From NCBI GenBank assembly GCA_900549825.1, contig URQB01000010.1, positions 1 through 64,000 of the forward strand: DNA of 64,000 bases. Reading direction: 5' to 3'. The stretch's first letter is position 1. Every line of letters begins with the position of its first letter. The stretch comes from an uncultured Oscillospiraceae bacterium. Its GTDB lineage: Bacteria > Bacillota > Clostridia > Oscillospirales > Acutalibacteraceae. Below, in pieces: positions 43,510-50,638 of the stretch. The translations under genes and the position numbers were made by a program. A model generated the notes under the pieces. That model was not told the DNA's origin. It saw only the letters and a program-made list of their open reading frames with translations, and ran no database searches.

Positions 43510-44001
43510 TTGAAAACACTGTTGGTCTATTATTCCAATCAAAAAAGCATCCGTTCGCTTTGCGAGGATTCCGCACGGGAGGGGGAGGTAGACGTCTTGG
43601 AGCTGCGCGAGCGCTATGACCGCAGCGCGCTTTCCGCCGTCACAGTCGGTGCTTATCTGGCTGTGAGAGGCCTGGGCTCCAAAATTGATCCGATTGAGAT
43701 CAATCTGAACGACTATGATACGATCATCTTGGCAACGCCCGTCTGGCACGGCAGCCCGGTGCCTGCGGTGAATGCCTTTTTGCATAAGGCGAACCTGCGC
43801 GGCAGGGCGGTTTCCGGCCTGCTTTTATACGATGGCAGGCATGCCGCGAAGGCCATGAAAACGCTCCGGGAGCGCGTCCGTCTTGCGGGCGGCGTTTGCC
43901 GCGATGTCGTATGTGTATCAGCCAAAGAGCTGCGCGAGAAGAACTGTGACGTGTTTTCGTTTGCAAAGGCGCAGACAGGTCTTGCCCCGGTTCTCTCCTA
44001 G
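43510..44001 (+). CDS. Flavodoxin-like protein
   Basis: A 163-aa FMN-binding fold: TLLVYYSNQKSIRSLCED (a phosphate-loop position, less Ser/Thr-rich than classical flavodoxins), YDTIILATPVWHGSPVPAVN (W and the following G-S-P line the flavin), LRGRAVSGLLLYDGRHAAKA. It is probably a small NADPH-dependent FMN reductase-like or flavodoxin-family electron carrier. The start is a TTG at 43510 with AGGAG upstream. It lies upstream of the flavodiiron gene but is separated from it by a terminator and promoter. Confidence 0.8.
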   Translation: MKTLLVYYSNQKSIRSLCEDSAREGEVDVLELRERYDRSALSAVTVGAYLAVRGLGSKIDPIEINLNDYDTIILATPVWHGSPVPAVNAFLHKANLRGRAVSGLLLYDGRHAAKAMKTLRERVRLAGGVCRDVVCVSAKELREKNCDVFSFAKAQTGLAPVLS

Positions 44002-44023
44002 CCCCCCAGCGCGCAGTGAAAGT

Positions 44024-44063
44024 GAACCACCGGTTTTCTTCGGAAGGCCGGTGGTTTATTTTT
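44024..44063 (+). terminator. Terminator after the flavodoxin-like gene
   Basis: AACCACCGG and CCGGTGGTT around a 13-nt loop, followed by TATTTTT. Confidence 0.85.
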
Positions 44064-44164
44064 ATATGATAAAATAGTGCCTGTGTGATTGGAGCGCGGG
44101 GATATGTGGTATAATAACCCATACAGTACAAATGCAGAGATGGGTCTTTTCGAACAGTAGCCGT

Positions 44165-44220
44165 TTGACTTTTTCCTGAAAATGGAGTAAAATGATTTTT
44201 GTTAGAACAGACTAACAAAA
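44165..44220 (+). promoter_or_regulatory. Promoter and downstream operator of the flavodiiron gene
   Basis: TTGACT, a 17-nt spacer and TAAAAT are followed within four bases by the perfect inverted repeat TTTTGTTAG-AACAGA-CTAACAAAA (44197-44220), over the start of transcription. Repressor control by an oxidative or nitrosative sensor is likely. Confidence 0.8.
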
Positions 44221-44257
44221 TACACAGAGACGATGCTGGATTTGGAGGCAAATTAGT

Positions 44258-45460
44258 ATGTATTGCACAAGGGAAATCTCGCCTGGAATTCATTGGGTGG
44301 GCGGCAACGACAGGCGCCTCGCTCTTTTTGAAAATATGTTTCCGCTGCCGCAGGGCGTGGCCTACAATTCTTACCTGATTCTGGATGACAAGATCGCCCT
44401 GATGGATACGGTAGACGCGGCGATCACCCGGCAGTTCTTTGAAAATCTGGATCATCTGCTGGCGGGCCGCGCCATCGACTATCTGGTTGTCAACCATATG
44501 GAGCCGGATCACTGTGCCAATATCGAGGAGCTTGCGCGCCGCTATCCGGAGCTGAAGATCATTGGCAATAAAAAGACCTTTCAGATGATCCGCCAGTTTT
44601 ATGATTTTTCGCTGGAGGACCGCTGCATAGAGGTGTGCGAGGGCGATACGCTCAAGCTTGGCGCGCACACGCTGAGATTCTACTTTGCCCCCATGGTGCA
44701 TTGGCCGGAGGTCATGCTAGCCTTTGAGGAGAGCCAGGGGATTCTATTCGCGGCGGATGCATTCGGCTCGTTCGGTGCGCACGACGGGGATATTTTCAGC
44801 GATGAAAAAGATTTTGAGCGCGTTTACCTCTCTGAAGCGCGCCGGTATTATGCCAATATCGTGGGGAAATACGGCCCGCAGGTACAGGCTGCCCTGAAAA
44901 AGCTCGGCGGCGTCGAGATCCGCATGATCTGCCCGCTGCACGGCCCGGTCTGGCGCGAGGATTTGGGCTATATCCTGTATAAGTACGACCATTGGAGCAA
45001 ATATATTCCGGAGGAGCCCGGCGTTGTGCTGGCGTATGCGTCTATGTACGGCAATACGGAAAACGCGGTGGATGTGATCGCCAGCAGGCTTGCGCAGCGC
45101 GGCGTTGCGAACCTGAGCGTTTACGACGTCTCCAAGACGCATCCCTCTGAGATCATTGCGGAGATGTTTCGCCTGAGCCATATGGTACTGGCTTCCCCGA
45201 CCTATAACATGGGCGTCTATTACGGGATGAACAGCCTTCTGCACGAGATGGCGGCGCTCAACCTGCAAAACCGCAAGGCGGCGATTATCGGCAACGGCTC
45301 CTGGTCGCCCGCAGCGGCGGGGCTGATGAAAAAGCAGCTGGAGGGCATGAAGAATATGACGCTCCTCTGCGAGCCGCTGGAGATCCGCTCCGCGCTCAAA
45401 CAGGAGCAGCTGCCCGCAGTGGACGCGCTGGTGGATGCGGTCTGCGCATCGATGGAATAA
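44258..45460 (+). CDS. Flavodiiron protein, FprA family
   Basis: This enzyme reduces oxygen to water or nitric oxide to N2O, protecting anaerobes. The 400-aa order is: metallo-beta-lactamase-like domain with the diiron motif HMEPDHCANIEELARRY (H-x-E-x-D-H), later YFAPMVHWPEVML, FAADAFGSFG and MICPLHGPVWR; then a flavodoxin domain (about 255-400; LAYASMYGNTENAVD, MVLASPTYNMGVYYGMN, IIGNGSWSPAA). It lacks rubredoxin or flavin reductase extensions. The start at 44258 follows GGAGGCAAATTAGT. Monocistronic, with its own promoter, operator and terminator. Confidence 0.95.
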   Translation: MYCTREISPGIHWVGGNDRRLALFENMFPLPQGVAYNSYLILDDKIALMDTVDAAITRQFFENLDHLLAGRAIDYLVVNHMEPDHCANIEELARRYPELKIIGNKKTFQMIRQFYDFSLEDRCIEVCEGDTLKLGAHTLRFYFAPMVHWPEVMLAFEESQGILFAADAFGSFGAHDGDIFSDEKDFERVYLSEARRYYANIVGKYGPQVQAALKKLGGVEIRMICPLHGPVWREDLGYILYKYDHWSKYIPEEPGVVLAYASMYGNTENAVDVIASRLAQRGVANLSVYDVSKTHPSEIIAEMFRLSHMVLASPTYNMGVYYGMNSLLHEMAALNLQNRKAAIIGNGSWSPAAAGLMKKQLEGMKNMTLLCEPLEIRSALKQEQLPAVDALVDAVCASME

Positions 45461-45484
45461 ATGAAAGTACATTCGCGATCGAAT

Positions 45485-45518
45485 ATCCCGGCAGGCATCA
45501 GCCTGCCGGGATTTTTAC
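45485..45518 (+). terminator. Terminator of the flavodiiron gene
   Basis: ATCCCGGCAGGC, ATCA, GCCTGCCGGGAT, then TTTT. Confidence 0.92.
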
Positions 45519-45660
45519 ATTACCCTTTCAAAGGGGGCGCTCAGGCCCAGAAATTGATGGACTTTTTTACGTGTATCCCGTATAATAAACAGGAAAAAGC
45601 GATGACCGGCTCCACGTTTCAATTGTTGGGAGCCCCGCAACCGGAAGGATGGATATCAAA

Positions 45661-46050
45661 ATGAAAAAAGTATGGAAACCGCTTGCATTGCTGATGGCAG
45701 CGATCCTGATACTGACGGCTCTGACGGCCTGCACCAGCCCGGAGAAGAAGCTGCTGGGCAAATGGATGGATTCGTCCAATATGAGCGGCTATGAATTTCA
45801 GGAGGAGGGGATCGTGGAGCTGACCTATGCGAATTTCACCGTCCCGATCGTCAACATTCCGTTTACGGGGTCGGTGAAGGGCACTTATTCCCTCGGTGAG
45901 GACGATACCCTGACGATCACTTACTCCATTTACAGCAAGAGCATCACCAAGACCTATACCTACTCGATGGAAGACAGCTCATTGACGCTGGTCGACAAGG
46001 AGTCGGGCGACCGCTCCGTTTATATCCGCCAGGCGGATTCCACAACCTGA
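45661..46050 (+). CDS. Small lipoprotein of unknown function
   Basis: A 129-aa lipoprotein: signal PLALLMAAILILTALTAC with lipobox Cys near residue 24, then KKLLGKWMDSSNMSGYEFQE and GTYSLGEDDTLTITYSIYSK. The mature part is an all-beta, lipocalin-like pattern (G-x-W ... Y-x-F ... G-x-Y) common in Firmicutes lipoproteins of DUF5640-like type. Function unknown. The ATG at 45661 follows GGAAGGATATCAAA. Upstream TTGATG-type and TATAAT boxes near 45559-45590 may be its promoter. Confidence 0.8.
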   Translation: MKKVWKPLALLMAAILILTALTACTSPEKKLLGKWMDSSNMSGYEFQEEGIVELTYANFTVPIVNIPFTGSVKGTYSLGEDDTLTITYSIYSKSITKTYTYSMEDSSLTLVDKESGDRSVYIRQADSTT

Positions 46051-46142
46051 CGTTGTAGCGAGGCGGCTGTGTTTTGCGCCCTGTTGCAGAATGTATCAAA
46101 AGTTACACAGGGGCGCCTTGCGCCCTTTGAGGAGGGATGAGC

Positions 46143-47420
46143 ATGCCTGTGCCGTATGAGCGGCTGGATGCCGTTTCCGTTTTGTATCCGGCGCTCAGCT
46201 TTGGAAAGCGGGGCCATGTGTTCCGGCTGTGCGCCGTTTTGACCGAAGAGGTGGATGCGCAGTTGCTGAGGGAGTCCGTCCGAGCGCTCAGGCCGCGGTT
46301 TCCCATCCTGTATACGCATCTGAAAAAGACGTTTTTCAGCTATGTGCATGTCCCGGCGGACGACTTGGATATTGTCGGGCAGGAAGAACCGTGCCTGATC
46401 CTGCCTGAGCTGTACGATACCGCCAAGCCCGCATTCCGGATTTACTGTGAAGGCAGCAGGATCGCCATGGACGTATTCCATGCCAATGCGGATGCGGGCG
46501 CGGCGATTCAGTATCTGCAGCAGCTCCTGGCCGATTATTGTTCGCGTTTGGAGGGAGAGCCCGGTACGGTGTGCCCTGCCTCGGAAGACGAGCTGGCAGA
46601 TGACTACCTGCGCAACTTTGACCGGACGAAAAACGCCTCCTTTGCGGAGAAGCGGGCGTACCGCTTCCGACTTGCGCCGGATGGAGACTATGTGCGCCTG
46701 ACCTGCATTTCGATCAGCCTTAGCGGTATCAAGGGCAGGATAAAGCCGGAGGGCTTCACCGTAAACGACTATCTGACGGCGGCGCTGTATCTTGCCATTG
46801 CGCGCGGCGTCCATCTCCCGAAGGAGGCGCCGGATGTGTCGATCTCTGTCCCCATCAATCTGCGCCCTTTTTTCGGCTCTGTGACGCAGCGCAATTTCTC
46901 TTACTATGTGAATGTGCGCGTGCCCGCGGCAGCGGGCATGGAGGAAGCCCTGCACTGTGTGCACCGGCAGGTGCGTGATGCTATGCAGCAGGAACGGTTA
47001 CTATCCGGGATTGCCGCCACGGTAAAAACGGCAAATAACTTTTTTGTCCGGTTTACCCCGCGCGCACTCAAGGAAGTTATCATCCGCCGGGTTTATCGCT
47101 CCATAGCCGGGCAGGGGCTGACGACGACGCTCTCGAATATCGGCTTTCAAAAGCCCGCGCCTGCGGTTTTGAAGAAGCTCGTCCGCTTCGAGATGTATCT
47201 TGGTGCGGGTGGGGGAGGGATGACCGCCGCCGCGGTCGGATGCGGTGACAGGGTGTCTATGTGCATTAGCGCATCCTCGCGGGACCGGTGCGTTGAGCAG
47301 GCGTTTGAGGAACTCCTGCGGGAAGACGGCATTGCCTTTTCCGTCAGCGAGCAGGAATTCCGTGATTTCAAAAAGATACGGGAGTTTAGCCTTGCCGGAC
47401 TGTCATCCGCGCATGGATGA
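46143..47420 (+). CDS. Alcohol acetyltransferase/condensation-fold protein
   Basis: A 425-aa acyltransferase-like protein with two chloramphenicol acetyltransferase-type lobes. VFHANADAGAAIQYLQQLL holds the HxxxD motif expected at the active site (His and Asp of H-A-N-A-D). The second lobe has SVPINLRPFFGSVTQRNFSY and LTTTLSNIGFQKP, as in the DFGWG-like region of this fold. It resembles the AATase-type proteins that accompany lipid or wax-ester formation. The substrate is unknown and no modular synthase is nearby. Start 46143 is preferred over the ATG at 46137, which touches the ribosome site. Confidence 0.75.
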   Translation: MPVPYERLDAVSVLYPALSFGKRGHVFRLCAVLTEEVDAQLLRESVRALRPRFPILYTHLKKTFFSYVHVPADDLDIVGQEEPCLILPELYDTAKPAFRIYCEGSRIAMDVFHANADAGAAIQYLQQLLADYCSRLEGEPGTVCPASEDELADDYLRNFDRTKNASFAEKRAYRFRLAPDGDYVRLTCISISLSGIKGRIKPEGFTVNDYLTAALYLAIARGVHLPKEAPDVSISVPINLRPFFGSVTQRNFSYYVNVRVPAAAGMEEALHCVHRQVRDAMQQERLLSGIAATVKTANNFFVRFTPRALKEVIIRRVYRSIAGQGLTTTLSNIGFQKPAPAVLKKLVRFEMYLGAGGGGMTAAAVGCGDRVSMCISASSRDRCVEQAFEELLREDGIAFSVSEQEFRDFKKIREFSLAGLSSAHG

Positions 47421-47499
47421 ATTGGGCGTACTGCCAAGCGGGGAATACACCGTTTGCAGCACGCCCGGTTTTTACTTTCTTCGCTGGCTCCCGGCCAGG

Positions 47500-47997
47500 C
47501 TAAATCTCATTTTGGAAAATGACGCCTTCCTCCCGCAGCTTTCTCGGGACTGAGCCGCCGATCGTGGAATCATTCAGCGGCATATAGCGGAAACCGCGGC
47601 TGCCGGTCATGGTGTCGTACCATTTGCAGATTTTATCCTCCACATGCTGTACGTCCTCTGGAACTGCAGCATAGCCTGCAGCAGGCGTTCCAGTATTAAA
47701 AAAGGTGACAAATTTCAGCGAGTACATATCACAGGAGGTCAGCGTGTTGGTCGATTCGTCAAATAGGACGAAATAGTTGTTGCCCACCTGCGTGAGGATG
47801 CCCTCAAATACCACAATTTTGTTTGTCCCGATCAGCATCTGGCAGACGATATAATGCCCTACCTCATCTGCCATGACCTCGGGCAGTGATTTGGTCTGGA
47901 TAATGCCGTGGTTGCTTTGAATATCGGAACAGACGCGTTCCGGATATCGGGAAGTCTCCTCTGGTACGAGCCCCGGAGACGTATTATTATCTGTCAT
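47500..47997 (-). CDS. GerQ-like spore coat protein, copy 2
   Basis: A 165-aa protein whose core (about 45-105: VMADEVGHYIVCQMLIGTNK, FEGILTQVGNNYFVLFD, CDMYSLKFVTFF) matches copy 1 at 35719 block by block. The N- and C-termini differ: this copy ends with a longer tail containing KICKWYDTMTGSRGF. The two are paralogues with the GerQ-like fold, function in the coat inferred. The ATG at 47997 follows AAAGGAG; the open frame upstream has no site. It converges with the acyltransferase gene. Confidence 0.65.
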   Translation of the reverse strand: MTDNNTSPGLVPEETSRYPERVCSDIQSNHGIIQTKSLPEVMADEVGHYIVCQMLIGTNKIVVFEGILTQVGNNYFVLFDESTNTLTSCDMYSLKFVTFFNTGTPAAGYAAVPEDVQHVEDKICKWYDTMTGSRGFRYMPLNDSTIGGSVPRKLREEGVIFQNEI

Positions 47998-48190
47998 GTA
48001 AAAAATTCTCCTTTCGCTCTGGCTGATTCCCGCCGGCAACTTTTGCCGCATGCTTCGGCGGGCAGATATCTTGACAAGGGCATTGCGCCCATCGTTCCAT
48101 CTTATGTGAAAAACGCGGGGTGGTGAACGGGCTCTTTCCGTACATGTCTACCAAAATGCAATACAGCCCTGGTAATTGATGCCGAAACGC

Positions 48191-48219
48191 TTGAAAGCGG
48201 CCCCAAAACTATGTATAAT
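48191..48219 (+). promoter_or_regulatory. Promoter of the nuoE-like operon
   Basis: TTGAAA, a 17-nt spacer and TATAAT. Confidence 0.8.
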
Positions 48220-48236
48220 AAAATGCGAGGCTAGAG

Positions 48237-48330
48237 ACGAACAATCCACGCGCATCCTGCGGAATAGCCCGCCGGGTGCGGATTGTTCGCTTTTTTTGAA
48301 ACATAAAACGGCGAAATCAGCCGTTTTTTA
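48237..48330 (+). terminator. Two tandem terminators in the nuoE-like leader
   Basis: Hairpin 1: CGAACAATCC ... GGATTGTTCG (48239-48289) with inner pairing and CTTTTTTT. Hairpin 2: AAACGGC, GAAATCA, GCCGTTT and TTTTA (48305-48330). Both lie between the promoter at 48191 and the start at 48348, so transcription must pass them to reach the operon. Confidence 0.75.
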
Positions 48331-48347
48331 GAAGGAGGCAATTGATT

Positions 48348-48866
48348 TTGAATTGTTGCTGTGAACAGAAACCGGAAAGCGACCTCTCGCTGCTGGACGG
48401 TGTGTTGGAGGAGTATGCGCAGATCCCTGGCAGCCTGATTACCATTTTGCAGAAGGCACAGGAAATCTATGGCTATCTTCCGCAGGACGTGCTGCGCCAT
48501 ATTGCCGGCCGGACGGGTTTGAAGCCCGCGAGGGTATTCGGCGTGGCGACCTTTTATGCACAGTTCCGCTTCCAGCCGGTTGGGAAATATCTGATCATGC
48601 TCTGCCAGGGGACGGCCTGCCACGTCAACGGTTCTCAGATGATTGAGCAGGCAATCCAGGAGGAGCTGGGCATTCATGATGGCGAGACGACGGAGGACGG
48701 CCTGTTTACGCTCAAGGACGTCGCCTGCCTCGGCTGCTGCAGCCTATCGCCTGTCATGATGATCAACGACGAGACCTACGGCACCCTTACGCCGGAAAAG
48801 ACGAAAAAAATCCTGCGTGACCTGAAAGCGCGCGCATCGGATCGAAAGGAAGGGTCGGAAGCATGA
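48348..48866 (+). CDS. NuoE-like [2Fe-2S] subunit
   Basis: A 172-aa thioredoxin-fold subunit of NADH-linked dehydrogenases (NuoE/HoxE/HydC). PGSLITILQKAQEIYGYLP and ARVFGVATFYAQFRF are family blocks; CQGTACHVNG and CLGCCSLSP supply the four cluster Cys. A Cys-rich N-terminus (NCCCEQ) is unusual. The start is a TTG at 48348, nine bases after GGAGG; a TTG at 48342 is too close. It overlaps the NuoF-like gene by four bases. It is the first of three genes forming one complex. Confidence 0.92.
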   Translation: MNCCCEQKPESDLSLLDGVLEEYAQIPGSLITILQKAQEIYGYLPQDVLRHIAGRTGLKPARVFGVATFYAQFRFQPVGKYLIMLCQGTACHVNGSQMIEQAIQEELGIHDGETTEDGLFTLKDVACLGCCSLSPVMMINDETYGTLTPEKTKKILRDLKARASDRKEGSEA

Positions 48867-50611
48867 AAATCGTAGTTGGGCAGGGCAGCTGCGGCATCGC
48901 GGCGGGTGCGGGGCGCGTCTATGACGCGCTGGCAGACGCTCTCGCGGGGAAAGAGCAGGTAGAGCTGACGATTGCAGGCTGCATCGGCATGTGCTATCTC
49001 GAGCCGATTGTAGACCTTTATGGAGACGGCGGCGAGCTGATCCGGCTTGTCCGCGTGCAGGAAAAGGATATTCCGGCCATTTTGGAGGCTGTGGAAGGCA
49101 ACTGGGAGGCTGTTTCCCACCTGGAAATCACGGATGACGACAAGGCATTTCTCAGTCAGCAGACGCGCATCGCGCTGCGGCACTGCGGCGTGATCAATCC
49201 GGAACAAATCGAGGATTATCTTGCGGACGGCGGCTACGGCTCCATCCGCAAGGTGCTCTCCTCCATGACACCGGAGGAAGTGATCGAAACCATCAAAGTT
49301 TCCGGCCTGAAGGGCCGCGGCGGCGCAGGCTTCCCGACCTGGTTCAAATGGAACGCGGCGCGCAGGGAGCAGGCGCAGCCGAAATATCTGATCTGCAATG
49401 CGGACGAGGGCGACCCCGGCGCCTTTATGGATCGCGCAGTGATCGAGGGCGATCCGCACAATCTCATCGAGGGCATGCTCATCGCGGCCTATGCGATCGG
49501 CGCCTCTGAGATGGTCGTCTATGTGCGTGCGGAATATCCGCTTGCGGTTAAGCGGCTGCGCAACGCGATCCGCCAGGCGGAAGAAAAGGGCTTTTTGGGC
49601 GACAATATCCTTGGCTCCGGCTTTTCCTGCCGGATGCGCATCAAAGAGGGCGCAGGTGCGTTCGTCTGCGGCGAGGAGACGGCGCTCATCGAATCCCTGG
49701 AGGGCCAGCGCGGCATGCCGCGGCTGAAACCCCCGTTCCCCGCGGCGAGCGGCTACTGGCATAAGCCCTCCAATATCAATAACGTCGAGACGTTTGCAAA
49801 CGTCCCGTGGATTCTCTTAAACGGCGGCGAAGCCTTTGCCGCCATGGGTACGCCGGACAGCAAGGGCACCAAGGTCTTCGCCCTGACGGGCAAGATCAAG
49901 AAGGGCGGCCTGGTGGAAATCCCGATGGGCAAAACCCTGCGGGACGTCATCTTCGGCATCGGCGGCGGCATCCGGGACGGTAAGGAATTTAAGGCCGTGC
50001 AGATGGGCGGCCCGTCCGGCGGATGTATCCCGGCGGAACAGCTTGACACCATCATCGATTATCAGGCACTGGGCGCGACGGGCGCGATCATGGGCTCCGG
50101 CGGCATGGTCGTCATGGATGAAACCACCTGCATGGTGGAGATGGCGCGCTTTTTCCTCGATTTTACCGCCAAGGAATCCTGCGGTAAGTGCGTGCACTGC
50201 CGTTTGGGCACCAAGCGGATGCTGGAGATTCTCACCCGTATCGTAAATGGGGAGGGGAAAGAAGGCGATATTGAGCTGCTCGAGGAGCTGTGCGCGCGCA
50301 TCAAGGACGGCGCGCTTTGCGGCCTCGGCCAGACGGCGCCGAACCCCGTATTAACGACCATCCGGTATTTCCGCAATGAATATGAGGCGCACATCCGGGA
50401 AAAGAAGTGCCCGGCGCATCAGTGCGCGGCGCTCGTATCGTATCGGATCGATCCCGGGGCGTGCACCGGCTGTACGCTGTGCGCGCGCAACTGCCCGGTC
50501 AAGGCGATTTCCGGCGGGGTCAAAAAGACGCATGCGATCGATCCGGAAATCTGCATCAAGTGCGGCAAGTGCAAGACGGTCTGCCGGTTTGGCGCAGTCC
50601 TTGTGGATTAG
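48863..50611 (+). CDS. NuoF-like NADH-binding flavoprotein subunit
   Basis: This 582-aa subunit is the entry point for NADH electrons (NuoF/HydB type). It has an N-terminal thioredoxin-like [2Fe-2S] domain (about 1-90, CGIAAGAG ... CIGMCYLEPI), the FMN/NAD site (GLKGRGGAGFPTWFKW, NADEGDPGAFMDRAVIEGDP), an SLBB region, the [4Fe-4S] motif ESCGKCVHCRLGTKRM (about 436), and a C-terminal ferredoxin pair (CTGCTLCARNCPVKAI, CIKCGKCKTVC). The additional ferredoxin domain is typical of bifurcating HydB-like subunits rather than respiratory NuoF. Co-translated with the NuoE-like gene. Confidence 0.94.
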   Translation: MKIVVGQGSCGIAAGAGRVYDALADALAGKEQVELTIAGCIGMCYLEPIVDLYGDGGELIRLVRVQEKDIPAILEAVEGNWEAVSHLEITDDDKAFLSQQTRIALRHCGVINPEQIEDYLADGGYGSIRKVLSSMTPEEVIETIKVSGLKGRGGAGFPTWFKWNAARREQAQPKYLICNADEGDPGAFMDRAVIEGDPHNLIEGMLIAAYAIGASEMVVYVRAEYPLAVKRLRNAIRQAEEKGFLGDNILGSGFSCRMRIKEGAGAFVCGEETALIESLEGQRGMPRLKPPFPAASGYWHKPSNINNVETFANVPWILLNGGEAFAAMGTPDSKGTKVFALTGKIKKGGLVEIPMGKTLRDVIFGIGGGIRDGKEFKAVQMGGPSGGCIPAEQLDTIIDYQALGATGAIMGSGGMVVMDETTCMVEMARFFLDFTAKESCGKCVHCRLGTKRMLEILTRIVNGEGKEGDIELLEELCARIKDGALCGLGQTAPNPVLTTIRYFRNEYEAHIREKKCPAHQCAALVSYRIDPGACTGCTLCARNCPVKAISGGVKKTHAIDPEICIKCGKCKTVCRFGAVLVD

Positions 50612-50638
50612 CCGTTTGGCGGAGAAAGGTTGGTTAGC

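Noticed and set aside
44197..44220. Rex binding site
   Set aside because: Half-sites are Rex-like, but the distance between them is eight bases instead of six.
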